NCBI GenBank assembly: GCA_001600615.1
Contig: BCKK01000004.1
Location: 372,001-436,000 of the forward strand
Length of the DNA: 64,000 nucleotides
Direction: 5' to 3'
From: Dioszegia crocea
Lineage: Eukaryota > Basidiomycota > Tremellomycetes > Tremellales > Bulleribasidiaceae
The translations under genes were made by a program, and so were the position numbers. Below the pieces are notes generated by a model. It made no database searches, was not told where the DNA came from, and was given only the letters and a program-made list of their open reading frames with translations. Positions within the stretch are counted from its first letter, which is position 1. Every line of letters begins with the position of its first letter. Positions 11,214-23,205 of this stretch are shown one piece after another.

Positions 11214-14200
11214 ATGGCGGCCGCTGTCGCTCTGTCCAACTATCAGTTGGGGGATCTCCTCGGTAGAGGGGCCTCCGGCTCAGTCTATCGAGCCCTCAAC
11301 TTCCTCACTGGCGAAACAGTCGCGATAAAATCGGTATCCCTCCTCACCCTCTCCCCCTCCGCCTTACCCGATATCATGTCCGAGATCGACCTATTGAAAA
11401 ATCTGAACCACGCCAACATTGTCAAATATAAAGGCTTCGCACGGGACAAAGATAATCTCTTCATCGTCCTGGAATACTGCGAGAATGGATCTCTCCAAAC
11501 AATTCTGAAGAAGTTTGGAAAGTTCCCGGAATCCCTCGTGGCGGTGTATATCAGTCAAGTCCTGGAGGGATTGATATACCTTCATGATCAGGGTGTGGTG
11601 CATCGAGATATAAAAGGCGCGAATATCCTCACCAACAAGGATGGATCGGTCAAACTGGCGGATTTCGGCGTGAGCAGTAAGACGGGCGGGAACGACAATG
11701 AGGTCGTTGGGTCGCCGTACTGGATGGCGCCGGAGGTGATTGAGCAGAGCGGAGCGTCGACGGCGAGTGATATCTGGAGCGTGGGGTGTGTTGTTGTGGA
11801 GTTGCTGGAGGGTCGGCCGCCATATGGGGATTTAGCGCCGATGCAGGCGTTATGGAGGATTGTGCAAGATGAGAGTATGCGGATACCGGATGGGGCTAGT
11901 CCAGTGAGTCATTCCCAAGGCTTGGCTGATATAAGATCGTCAGGGACTTCCTCTATCATTGCTTTCAAAAGGACCCCCATCTTCGAATCACAGCCAAGAA
12001 GCTACTCAAACACCCTTGGATGCAATCCGCAAGGCGCAACATCGACACTTCCCCTCCCGCCTCACAACACCCCTCGAGAGATCCACCTTCTTCATCAAAG
12101 CCCGCACAGACATCACGCATGCCCTCGGACGAGCGTCGGCTGAAGGATAAGTCCGTTAATCCCGCGGGAGCAAAATCGGCGGATATGGGCACGGTGCGGG
12201 CCAAAAAGCCGTTGACTGTGTATGATGAGGCCGTACAGAAAGTGCAGGAGTGGAACGAAGCTTTGAATGGTGAGCAGAATATTGGGCGCTGGCTGACAAA
12301 CAGCCGCACCGAAAGGCGCAAATACAGTCCGCCGAATCCCTTCTGCACGACCACGCAACGCATCTACAGCCATTGCCATCACCTCCATCCCGCCTTTACC
12401 TTCTCGATCATCCGTCGACTCAATTGCCGCACAAGCCCCCTCATCGGCAAATGCGTCTCCTGCACATCCGAACGGACTGGTGGGAAAGAGTCAACATGTA
12501 ACCGATGCGCTCAGCCGAGCCAGAGAATCGGAGACGGCGGAGAAGTGGGATGATGACTTCGCCGATGTCTCCTTGTCGAAATTGGGTCGTGAGTTTCTGA
12601 GTCATATGTGAAGGATATGAGCTGACAGTAGACCATCGCTCTGAGTCGAGCATGAGCGAGGACCAAGATCAGATGACTCTGAAACCGTTCAAATCGCCCG
12701 ACCCCTCAATGAAACCCTTCACTTCCATTCCACCACGAGTCGAGTCTTCCAAGCCCCGAGCTATTCCGGAATCTACAGTGGAGGATTACTCGGACATAGG
12801 CGTAGACGAGAGCGAATTGGACATAGCAAGCAAATTGGCTCATCTAAAAGTGGGTCCGAGATCGAATACTTCCAGCTGATCGTGTAGATCAAATCTAAGG
12901 GCCGAAAGGGAATTCTACACCCTGATGACTTGCGCAAGGTCAAAACTCTCACTCCCAACGCGCCCCTACTACCTCCAAAACCCACTCGTACCCTATCTAC
13001 CCCTTCTGCCGCCAAATCACCCCCCGCCCTTATCGCGCCCGCCGCTCCCTTCGGCTCGACTCCCTCCCGGCGGCGCGTGTCACCCAATCTTGGTCCCCCT
13101 CAGAGCCCGCGTGTGCAGCCTCGCTCCCCGCCGACTTCGAGACAGAACTCCCTCCGCGCTAATCCGCCCAACGAGGTGGATGTGGAACTGCAAAAGTATC
13201 AAGAAGACGATGAGGACTGGGATGACATGTTTGGAGGAGAGGGGCAGGTTCTGGGTAAGTCTGCTATGGTATGCCTAGCTGATGGTCAGAAACGAAGACA
13301 CCGTCATCTTTGCAGTTGACTCGACGTTCGAATCGATCTTGGCGATCTACAGAGGAAGAAGACCAAGATCCCTTCGCTGGGCTTGATGACGACTTTGACA
13401 TGTCGGAGGATATCGAGGCGAATCTACTTCGAGATAAGAAGGCGACATTGTGCTGGAAGATCGAGCGACTAGTAGGGGCCTTGACTCCAGGCGCCGATGA
13501 TCTCAAAGCGACCTGTGATGAACTTGTGAGTTCGATTCAGTCGACCCATACTGATGTGCAGTTGGAGTTGCTTGATGAGACACGAGATCTTGGACTGGAG
13601 AGTCATTTCGCAGCAGCTCATGGGATGTTAGCGTGAGTAGAAAGCTCGTTCCGGTACGACCATCGACTGACGCGGTAGTGTTCTGGAGCTGCTAGAATCC
13701 AGGATTGGCCGAGATGTAGCAGTTCGCCTACTCAGGATCATCAATTTCGTGAGCCTTCGTGCACTGCTATTATGACAAGTCTAACTTTGCAGGTCGTTGG
13801 CCTCGACGTAGACATGCTAGAGTCCGTTTGCCTCATTGGCGGGATTCCAGTCGTCATCGTGAGTTGACGGACTCGATCCATCTGAGCTATACTCACACTG
13901 CAGCCCTACACATCCAAGAAGCACTCCATCGACACCCGCCTCGAAGCCTCGACGTTCATACATCACCTTACCCTCTCACCACTCACCCTCCAGATGTTCA
14001 TTTCATGTCGCGGTCTTCGGATCCTCGTCGAACTGCTGGACGAAGATTACATCTCAAACCGAACCCTTATCCTTTCCGCTCTGGAGGGAATCGGATCTGT
14101 CTTCGACTTGCAATCGCCGACACCCCGGAACGACTTTTGTCGGATGTTTGTCCGGGAGGGAATACTCGATCCGCTCTCTACTGCTCTGCTATCGATCCTG

Positions 14201-15994
14201 CGGGATACCGAGCTGAGCGGAAGTGTCCCCAATGGAAGTGGGATGTCGGGCAAAGGCAAGGAGAAGGAGAAGGATAGAGATGGAGAAATGGAGCATGCCG
14301 AGCGGGCTATGGCTGTTTTGCTCCTCTTTTGCCAGGTTGCTCAGGCAGATGCGAGGGTCAGAGAAGCGTTTGCGAATCGAACCATTGTCATTCGTGAGTA
14401 TTGCAATCCCTGAAGCAGGGCCAAGCTCATACTTAGGCCTACTCAAAGTATGTGATGCCCTACCCCGGAAGCTACTCGTCACAGCCATCAAAGCCATCAA
14501 GCACTTATCGACCTCACCTCAGCTCATTGAGGTGCTACAGAACTCGAACGCTATGGAAGTACTGGTCGGGTTGCTAGGCAAGACCACTCGGGGTGCACAT
14601 AGTAACGTGAGTGGAAAGCGGCTCATTGAGGCCACAAACTCACAAGACAGGAGATTTGCTCTCACATCTTCCAAACCATCTACTCAATGTGCCGTCTTTC
14701 GAAAGCGCGACAAGAAGAAGCCGCATCGGCCGGAATCATCCCTCTTCTCAAACGGGTCATTTTGCAAAAGTCGCCATTGAAGCAGTTCGCTTTGCCTGTC
14801 TTGTGCGATCTGGCCAATGCGGGTAAAGTCAGCCGGAGGCTGTTGTGGCATAATGATGGGTTGAAATGTAAGTCTCCCTTAGTGGTAGGATCTGACGAAC
14901 AGTATACCTCGACTTGCTGGAAGATCCTTATTGGCGGGTCTCGGCCCTCGACGCAATTCTCGCTTGGTATGTCGCCCTCTCACCGTATAAGAATTTAGCT
15001 GACCTTTCAGGATGTCGGACGAAACTGCGCGAGTCGAAGATGTCCTCGCCGAAACGCCCGCATCGGAGAAACTGGTCAAGTGCTTTGTGCAATCTACGGG
15101 TGCTTCGAATGAAAGCATACTCGATCCGTAAGTCGTCTCCCGGACGTCTACTGACTATTCCAGGTTCCTCAAGATCCTCCGTCTATCCTCATCCGTGACC
15201 TCCACAATCTCCACACCGGCATTCTTCCGCCGCCTTTCCGATTCCCTCGAAAAGACCGGAAAAGCAGTGACCAAGTTGAATCTCCTCCGCATCACTCGTG
15301 TAGTATGCGAACATCACCCAGATCGGCAGACGCTTGTCGAGCGATTTGGCCTGGCGGAGATAGTGGAACGGTTGGCAAAGCAGGATGAGGCGGTGCTGGT
15401 TAGGGAATTGGCCAAGGAGGTGATTCCGATATTGCTCTTTGGCAACACTTCCACCCCAGTGGAGGGTGTAGAGGGTGATCAAGGTGGAATGGTAGGAATG
15501 GGAATGCCGCCTAGTGCTGCTACAGCTGCGATGGGGCAAAGAGGAGCGAGCGGGATGAGGCGGACGACCAGCGAGACAATCCTGGATTTGCACCGGGGAG
15601 ATAGGCAGGTCGAATCTGCGAGAGTGGGGATGGTATCGGGTCCATCGGTCGCTTCGGGTCTAAGCGCCATGACGCCTGTGCTTCGGGAGGGACAGCGAGG
15701 CACTTCGCAGGGGGATCGTCTACGACCAAATGTACCAGGCGAAAGTAGGGACAGGGATACCAGCACCTCGTCGTCGTCGTCAAGGTTGGCTAGTGGCGGG
15801 ACAGGAGGGTCATCAGCTGGTCCGCCTATATCAGGGGAACGTCCGAAACATAAACGGAAGATATCGAGATCACAATTGAGGCAAGTCATCTCATACCTCC
15901 CACCGTTCTCAACTGACGGACTAGGGAAGTTCAATGGCAGACCGATGAGAATGGGAGGTTGAAGTCTGTGCGCGCGACGAGCAAGACGACGTGA
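11214..15994 (+). CDS. STE-group kinase of the septation initiation network (Cdc7/SepH/Cdc15 type)
   Basis: Cdc7 (S. pombe), SepH (Aspergillus) and Cdc15 (budding yeast) control cytokinesis. The kinase domain is at the N-terminus: glycine loop [10 protein letters not shown], catalytic K in [17 protein letters not shown] catalytic loop, DFG in [18 protein letters not shown] activation segment. Exon 2 completes it as [21 protein letters not shown] Pro/Ser-rich linker follows with [16 protein letters not shown] near 12540 and an acidic DDEDWDDMF stretch. A long helical ARM-like C-terminal half (about 13330-15470) follows, built from many small exons, as known in SepH/Cdc7. The last exon depends on a GC-AG intron, 15882-15924, giving [15 protein letters not shown] and a stop at 15994. 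Without splicing, the frame would end at 15962 with an unlike tail. Confidence 0.88.
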
Positions 15995-16105
15995 GGCGGG
16001 GAATGCACTATAATGAAGTATCTGCTTTGTTGACCCTCCCGTCTAGCCGAGCCATGCTATGCTTGTGAAAGCTATAATGCTAGTATAAGGCTATGAGATC
16101 TCCGC

Positions 16106-18874
16106 CTACTCCAAGTTACTACGCACCCCAAGCCCCGTCTTGCCCGTGATGCTCTTCATCATATTCCGCCTGACCGAATCGTGTGATTTGTGCGAGTTGG
16201 TCTTTGACTTCATGATCCAATCGCGCATCTCCAACCCCCTCTGAATTTCCCTCGCCTCCCTTGCTGACGCCTTGCCTTGCTTCCCTTTCAGGCGCAACTC
16301 CTCATCCATCTTCTCGAGCCAATTTCCAATCTCCTTGGCTATCCCCCTTATAGGCGCACCCATCACCCTCACATCATCCCTGTACCGACACACCAATTCC
16401 AGCGCCGCGATTTGCTCATTGTTCGACCGGAGGGCATGCGCAGCCACACATAGCGCCTTCTGATCCATTGTCTCGTTAAAGCGCGGAATCAACACTTTGT
16501 GCACCATCTCCGCTCCCCGATCATACGCCTTGAGCTCCGTATACGCCTGAATCATCGCGCTGACCGCGACGATATCCGCGCCTTCCGGTCCTGACTCAAT
16601 CTTCTGGTATGCCGCCCGGGCCTGCTTCAAGTCGCCCGTCCGTACCCAGCCCGTGAGGAGAGCCATCCACATGCCATTTGTAGATTTAACATCTACGTCC
16701 TTGGCCAACTGGAGTACATCTTGTGCTTCCCTCATGGCGCCAGAATCAGCATACCCCGAGACGAGAGCCAGCACGTGGCGCTTGTTGGGCCTATAGCCAC
16801 GCTCGATGATGTTGCTCCACACGACATTGGCAGAGGGATGACCGCCAGCTTTGCCATGTGTGAGCGCCTCAAATCGCAGCCGGATGGCTAGGGATTCCGA
16901 ATCCGACGTTGCATTCCGTTTCCAGAGGTCCGAAATGACGGGCGCTAGAGCCTCTCTGAGGCGGTCCGGGGGTTTCATGCCGGCAGATGGGGAAGAAGAG
17001 GGGCCCGCACTAGTGGGTAAATTCGGTAAGGCGAGTTTGGAGTTGGGAACGCTGAGGGATGCAGAGAGGATGGTGTTGATCTGGGATATCGTAGGAGTTA
17101 TGGCGGGAAACTCTCTCAGCAGGACGCGGAGAGTCGTGGCTAGTTCTTCGGGGGGTGTACCGGATTTGGAAAGAAGTTCGAGGATGTATTTGACGGTTTG
17201 TGCGTTGGGCTCAATGTGGAGTTTGGGGAGAAGAGCCAAAGCACGGTTGGCGATGTGAAGATCGGGGTTCCGTTTGGATACACTGGCTAGCAGAGCGTTG
17301 AGCGTTCTGAGTCCCGGTTTGACGAAAGGGGGTATGGAGAGGGATGATTGGGTTGGGTGGGAAGGGTCGATAAGAGTTGAGATGAGATTGTACCCTTCTT
17401 CATGATCTAGAGCGGCAATCAATTGGGAGAGGTGTGAATCGGTGATTTCGTGTGGGGTTCGGCAGAGCCAAGTCCAGAGTTTTCGGACTCGAGGCAGGTC
17501 CTTCCTCCGACCGGCGAGCTTCAGAGCTAGAAAGATTGAATCGGACGTAGGATGATGCTGCGCCGATGGCCCAGGCTCCATGCCCAGCCCATACTGCGCC
17601 AACAACCTATCCGCTCCCTCATAATCCCCATCATTGATCCTCAGGCGGATCAACGCATTGATCAATCCAGGTGTTGGCTCCTCGCCTAACTTCTCCAGAT
17701 CTCCCAATACCCTCTTCTCCAGATCTATTCCCGCGCCTAGCGCCCTGTGACCACGCAAAATCGCCAGCTGCTGAGTGACCTTTGTCAGCCCACCCTCGTC
17801 CCTGCCTCTACTTGCCGCCGCCCGCGCACCGTCCATATTCCCCAACGCCAGCATTGCCTGCAAGAGGTGATTATACGAGTCCGGCGTGGGCTTCAATCCG
17901 AGCTCGGCGTGTTTGTGAAAGAGGGCAAGGATGGCTTCGGGTTGATGGGTGGCAAGATGGGCTTGGAGGTATCGCTCCATCGCGCCGGGAGTCAAAGCGG
18001 AATCGGGAAAGAGGAAAGGGCTAAACATCCAGAGTATCATCCGCCAAGCCCTCAGATCCTCCGCTAGGATTTGCGTCATCCGATCGACATCCGCCAGCTT
18101 CTCCTTGCGCCCTGCCGTCGCTTCTCCATGCGCTACCAGCTGCTTCGTCGTATTTCTCCATACCGAGCGCACCAGATCCTCATCTCCCAGCAAAAGGCAG
18201 ACTTTGATGAATCGCCGCAGCCTCTTCCCCAATAATGGCTGCGGAGAGGCAGTTGCCTGCGGGTGATCTCTGATCGCACTGTGTAGCTTCACGAGTGCGG
18301 TGTGGATATCATCCGGATCTGGCAGCTTGGGAAGGGGCGGGTTGCGAAGGGTAGTGCTCAGGGAAGAGACCAGGACGTCGAATTCGACGAGTGCGATCGA
18401 CCATAACTCATCGGTGGAAAGAGAGGGAATAGTGATTAGACTCGTAAGGGGATCGGTTGTCAAGCAGGTGCGAAATCTGACGAGAGGTAGCTCGGATGGG
18501 ATTACCTCTTCCCGTCGGGTGATTCGGGAGGGATCGGCGAAGGTGCGGTAGGAAGTGGCGGTGGGTTTGTCAGGGGGATTCTTTCGCGCTGTGGCTGTAC
18601 TCCGGCGCCAACGACTATGGATCGGAGTATCCTCCTCGACGTCCTCGATGTGGTCGTTTTCAATCACAGCGGCCGCTGCTGAATATCTCGCTCGAGAATG
18701 AGCCTGACGGCTTGAAGGCCTAGCGAGCGATCGAGGGGGAGCAGATGGCCTAGGAGCGGCCGCACGCAGGAGGGCTTGCGCCGATGACTCTGCGTGTAGA
18801 GCCAAGCTCCAGCTGGGGCGGCCTAGACCGTACGATACGGTTTTGGCGCAGCCCTGTCGGGCGGACGAGATCAT
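16106..18874 (-). CDS. large pentatricopeptide-repeat (PPR) protein, probably mitochondrial
   Basis: The product is about 922 aa from a single exon. The first 70 residues after Met (MISSARQGCAKTVSYG...) are rich in Arg, Ser and Ala with almost no acid residues, a typical mitochondrial presequence. The body shows helical repeats of the PPR kind, for example PDSYNHLLQAMLALGNMDGA, RTLNALLASVSKRNPDLHIA, RHVLALVSGYADSGAMREAQ and NGMWMALLTGWVRTGDLKQA. PPR proteins bind organellar RNA and act in its processing, stability or translation. I cannot say which named fungal PPR factor this is. The start was set at 18874, not the in-frame ATG at 18922, because a 64-nt intron (18886-18949) appears to lie in the 5' UTR between them. 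Confidence 0.82.
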   Translation of the reverse strand: MISSARQGCAKTVSYGLGRPSWSLALHAESSAQALLRAAAPRPSAPPRSLARPSSRQAHSRARYSAAAAVIENDHIEDVEEDTPIHSRWRRSTATARKNPPDKPTATSYRTFADPSRITRREEVIPSELPLVRFRTCLTTDPLTSLITIPSLSTDELWSIALVEFDVLVSSLSTTLRNPPLPKLPDPDDIHTALVKLHSAIRDHPQATASPQPLLGKRLRRFIKVCLLLGDEDLVRSVWRNTTKQLVAHGEATAGRKEKLADVDRMTQILAEDLRAWRMILWMFSPFLFPDSALTPGAMERYLQAHLATHQPEAILALFHKHAELGLKPTPDSYNHLLQAMLALGNMDGARAAASRGRDEGGLTKVTQQLAILRGHRALGAGIDLEKRVLGDLEKLGEEPTPGLINALIRLRINDGDYEGADRLLAQYGLGMEPGPSAQHHPTSDSIFLALKLAGRRKDLPRVRKLWTWLCRTPHEITDSHLSQLIAALDHEEGYNLISTLIDPSHPTQSSLSIPPFVKPGLRTLNALLASVSKRNPDLHIANRALALLPKLHIEPNAQTVKYILELLSKSGTPPEELATTLRVLLREFPAITPTISQINTILSASLSVPNSKLALPNLPTSAGPSSSPSAGMKPPDRLREALAPVISDLWKRNATSDSESLAIRLRFEALTHGKAGGHPSANVVWSNIIERGYRPNKRHVLALVSGYADSGAMREAQDVLQLAKDVDVKSTNGMWMALLTGWVRTGDLKQARAAYQKIESGPEGADIVAVSAMIQAYTELKAYDRGAEMVHKVLIPRFNETMDQKALCVAAHALRSNNEQIAALELVCRYRDDVRVMGAPIRGIAKEIGNWLEKMDEELRLKGKQGKASAREAREIQRGLEMRDWIMKSKTNSHKSHDSVRRNMMKSITGKTGLGVRSNLE

Positions 18875-18885
18875 GGCCAATGCCT

Positions 18886-18949
18886 CTGCGACTGTCAGCC
18901 GCGTGCCTTGGTCGATATTCACCAGGATATCTTAGGCAATCGTACTCAC
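18886..18949 (-). other. intron in the 5' UTR of the PPR gene
   Basis: On the minus strand the segment starts GTGAGTACG and ends CTGACAGTCGCAG, with a branch-like CTGAC 13 nt before the end. Splicing puts the exon 12 nt before the ATG at 18874. Upstream of the donor is a tiny ATG-TCT-CGC-TGA open frame, so the leader would carry a three-codon uORF. Confidence 0.55.
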
Positions 18950-19627
18950 AGATCTCAGCGAGACATGCGCCTGGGGCCTGAGGGGGAGAGTGGAGGGGAC
19001 GGTGGGGGACTGGGGCGATTTTGTAGATGATTTTGGGTGGTGGACAAGACTTTTGCCAGGCCAAAGATGTAAAATGGGGGGAGACTTTAAGATAAGGTGG
19101 CGGGGACCCCGAGATCACGTGAGGTCTCTGATCTTAGATGCGGGTCCGAATAAGCTCGTCAGGATTGGCTCTGGACTCGCTTCTTTCCTTCACTCTGTTT
19201 CTTCTACCCCTATACAAGTTTGCATACGAGTCAATCAAGACGCTGAGGGCACCACCATTATGCCGAGTAGTAAGTAAGGTCCCCGAAACTGTCAAAAATA
19301 CTCAGAAATAATCACCAGCAAGCGAGGCAGACGGGGAAAACACTGACCTGCCGGCTTACTGAAAATTGCTCACATCCTGAGCGGTGCATCATTAATCGGG
19401 CTTGTGACTAAATAGTGCTGTAGGTGCTTACTATATGCACCAGATATGCTAGGATACAAATGATGGGTCGTCCGGCTTTCGGTGACGTTTGAAGGTTGCC
19501 CTTTCCAGCTGGGTGACGGTGTTTTGGGTTCAAAGCGCCAGCGCCGCACGGCCTCTTCCCCCCGCTGGCGGACGATTCGTTTCTGACTTTGTCTATCATC
19601 CTCAATAGTCAAGGAACTTAGCGCAAA
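18950..19627. promoter_or_regulatory. divergent promoter region, PPR gene / orphan gene
   Basis: About 680 nt between two genes that point away from each other. A short MPSSK frame at 19260 is followed by a donor-like GTAAGT and might be part of an upstream leader exon. No other gene is seen. Confidence 0.45.
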
Positions 19628-22558
19628 ATGGGAAACATATATGGAGACTCAAACAAGGGTGGTCAGAATTCGCCGCAGACCGTGAGCCACATTCCCTTTC
19701 GCCCCCCATGATCACCTCCATAGGCATCTTTGGCTTCTTTCCCTGGGGAAAATTGGCAGCTAATGCTTTTAGAACATGTTCTCTCATGCTCATAGACCCC
19801 AAGGTACAGTACAAAGACAATCCTACCATGTCCATCAATTCCCGTCCGAACATGCTGATAGTTCTAGCGACCAGCAACAACACCCTACGTGATTACGCTA
19901 TATTCAACTCCGCTTCCGCACGCACTCCTGTCCCTCCTCTATCCGCACCCAAGCTCCCTCGCCAACCTGCTGTCCATCCTCCCGCCCCATCGATCACCGC
20001 AAGACAGGCACGGCCCGCGCCCATTCAGCCGGCCCGTGGGGGCTTGTCTGGTCTGGACGAGTCTTATGTTCCCTTCGGGCGGATTCAGACTTCACACGGC
20101 CAAGAATCTACTCAACCATCCCAGCCGTGGACGAGCGAGTATGAGAACTCCGATGCGGGAGGCATAGACTGGAGTGCGGCGAAACGGATTGGGGGCAATG
20201 TGGCAGACCAATCTGCACCGAGGAAGGAAGGTGGAGGAAGATACCCGAAGCCGCCAAGTCGGGATGATCAGGATGGCTTCAGTGTCAAGCAGGAGGCTCT
20301 TCAGAGGGCGGGCGGAGACCCGAGGGACAACAGGCTGGCGGCCGACAGCTCTGCAAGGGGTTATAGCGCAGTGGAGGGTCACGATGAGCGGCGACTGGTG
20401 CAGAATTACGCTGGTGTTCAAAAGAAGGTGAGTCTTCTTCTTCCTTCTCACCAAGCTGGCTTTAGTCCGATCTCATCTGTCAGTCCTCAGCTGACATTGC
20501 AGAGCCAAGCACCAACGAAGGTCGGAAGTCATCGAGGTGGCGAAGAAGCTAGGCAAGCAGGGAGGGAACGAGAGGCTGAGAAGGTGCGAGTCCTGGAGGA
20601 ACAGAGGCGACTGCAGGAGAAGAGGCAGCAGAATCGTAGCATCGATTTTGGTCAGGTATGCCCTTCTTCAGCTCCCCTTCCCGTTCCGAGAAGCAGGCAT
20701 GAAGCTGATTTCGGATAGCCAATGCAAAGGTCCAAAGCTCATCAACGCACACACCACGAAGACGCGCAGCGCAGCTACATGCAAAAAGCGAGGTTGCCGA
20801 AGAGTGCGAATCTGGCTTCTTTGCCGACTCTGCCGACATATGTCGATGTGGATGATGGGGATGATGATTCCGACGGCATGGGATACGTACGTCTTCCAAT
20901 TTTGAGCACTGCACGATATGACCATTGGAGCGCCCCGCTGATTCTCTCGCAGGAGGGCAATTATCACGCCGCTCGAAACCCCGCTCAATCGCAGGCGAAA
21001 AGGAAGGCGCCGGCCGCAGGAATTGAGAAGAATGCTGGCCGGAAGATTGTACGTTCTCTTGCCCTCTATCTATAACTCTTATTGTTGAGAATGAGCTGAT
21101 GCTGTCAGGCAAAGACAGTGCTTCTGCTCCCACCCAAGAAGACCATCAAGCGGAGCGATGGCGATAATCGCCCGTCTGCGAATAAGGGTGGCGGAATGGT
21201 CCGTCAGCAGAAGTCTAAGGAAGAAGACGAGCTGGAGTCGAGTGAAGATGATGCCTATGTATGTCAATCATCTTTGATCCTTTACCCGCTGGTCTTAGTT
21301 GACACCGCTGATATACTACAGATCAAAGGTATTCTTCACACTGATGTTCATCAGCGGGCCCATCCTAGAGCCATCGAGGAAGCGGAGACGGCGGAAGAAG
21401 AGGCAGCGCGGCTTGAGAAGCTGAGCAGGGTCTGGAGCAATGAGGAGGACGGAGTTCTGGAAGGTGAGAACGAGATCTATGACAGTGAGCATGCGGTCGA
21501 AGTGAGTCTGGCTTTCTCGTTACTTGCTTTACGATTCAATCTGATACGCCACCATTGTCTCATACCGTTGCTGAAATCGGATTAGTGGGAAGCGATGCAA
21601 TCCAGAATGATGGCCAAGCAAGACGCTCGGGACCTCACCAAAGAAGGGAAGATCGACAAGGCCAGGCGGGCAGCGTCTGCCAGATGGGACAGCAAGAAAG
21701 ATGATCCTCGAAATGCGAATCTCGGCGATCAGAAATTCCGATTTACAAGGGCCGATCCTCCATCGGTGCTACCTGAGAAGGCTGAGCCGACGCAGCTCGA
21801 TACATTGGCGACACCTCAATTCACGCTAGAAGACATAGCAGCTAGAGAGGCAAGCGAGGTACCCGGAGGGGAGAGGAAGATCAACTGGAGGCCGTGGGCG
21901 AAGACTGGATGGGTGACGGTACGCGGGCCTACGAAGCCGGTGGACCCTGTGGGTGAGAAGGATGAAGACAAGTCGGGGATGAAGCGGCTCGTCGTGACTC
22001 ATGTTCGAGACGAAATGTGCCCTTCGTCGGGTGAAGAGGAGCAATTGAATTTGTTTGTGAGTCTATTTTACGCCTCGTTGACGATTGTCGAGGCTGACCT
22101 CGCAGGCGGCAAGACTTGAGAGGAAGCACTTGAAGAGGAGAGCGAGAAGGTGGGCTAAGAAGGAGCAAGCGAGACTCGCTCTCACGGTTCAACTGGACAA
22201 CCAGCATTTCGGCGTCGAACAAAATGAGGTCAGCTTTCCACAAGATGATCATGATTTGAATTTTGCTGATCTGCAGGGTGTGGAATCTCGGATCGCGGTC
22301 AACGCAGATCTCCGGCACGTGAGTCTGACTTTGATTAGTGCTGTGTCTATCTCTTGAATCGATCGATTGACCACCTTGGCTGACTATCACAGTCGTCGAC
22401 GTCGACAAGCACCGAGGAGTCTGCTGACTTGGAATCCGATTATGGAGACGATGACGTGAGTACAGACGCTAGTAATTTCAACTCAAACTCAGAACTGCTG
22501 ATACACCTAGGATCTTTGCAAGGCTGTTATCATGGCAGAGAAAAACAAGAGTAGCTGA
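19628..22558 (+). CDS. unrecognised many-exon protein, basic/acidic, probably nuclear
   Basis: I do not recognise this family. The best model starts at 19628 with MGNIYGDSNKGGQNSPQT (exon 19628-19681). A 31-nt microexon follows (19773-19803, NMFSHAHRPQ), then a long exon from 19868 reading TSNNTLRDYAIFNSASA; all three join in phase. About ten short introns follow, and the last exon ends KAVIMAEKNKSS at 22558. The first third is Pro-rich. The middle has coiled-coil-like charged helices (REREAEKVRVLEEQRRLQEK) and acidic patches (YVDVDDGDDDSDGMGY, ELESSEDDAY). Late exons are Lys/Arg-rich (KHLKRRARRWAKKEQARLAL). There is no membrane segment. Mixed acidic/basic stretches suggest a nuclear or nucleolar protein, but that is a guess. 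Confidence 0.65.
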
Positions 22559-23205
22559 GACTTCTCCGTGCGGAGTGCAACCATAGTGCTCGATGCCTCA
22601 TTAGGATCAGCTAGATGTTAGAATCTGTATCTGCCCGCTATCTCCCGCTATCTCCTGTATAGATGTGTTTCATGTATCTACTTCCATCGACCAATTATCT
22701 CCGGGTATAGTCAGCTACGATTGGACTCTGCGCGTGACAGTCAGCGGTGCAAGCGTGCCAGTCTCATTCAGCGTACCAAAGTGTCTAGATATAGGTGGAG
22801 GTGGCATGGGGTATATGCTTTGAGGTCGGTGCCCACCAGGATCAGCCTATTCCAGTCCGACCACAGGCAAAGTTAGATCCGGACAGCATGGTCAAGCGAG
22901 ATGAGTAAATGGACAGTCAACAGGGATAATTGAACTGCCCGATGTATACATTCCAAATGACGATGACATTCCCTCGTTCCTGTAACCTCCATCGTTCGCC
23001 CTTCCACCATTACACGTCCAAATTTTCCCCTTGGAAGCAATGCCCAATAGATGTCTAATGATGGTGCGGATGACTATACTTGTGATCTGCTTTGCTGTCA
23101 GTCAGAGTCAATTGATCTGCGCATGTAAAGGAGATCATATACCTTTTCTTCCGCCCGCGAGGCATAAACTCAACCCCCACGCCCGCCTTTCTGCGCCCCG
23201 ACACC
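22559..23205. other. 3' intergenic gap between convergent genes
   Basis: About 650 nt between the stop of the orphan gene (+) and the stop of F-box-like copy 4 (-). I see only low-information sequence, with no gene or clear repeat. Confidence 0.45.

Noticed and set aside
15479..15934. Antisense open frame over the end of the kinase gene
   Set aside because: Shadow of a GC-rich coding region; no motif and no room for its own signals.
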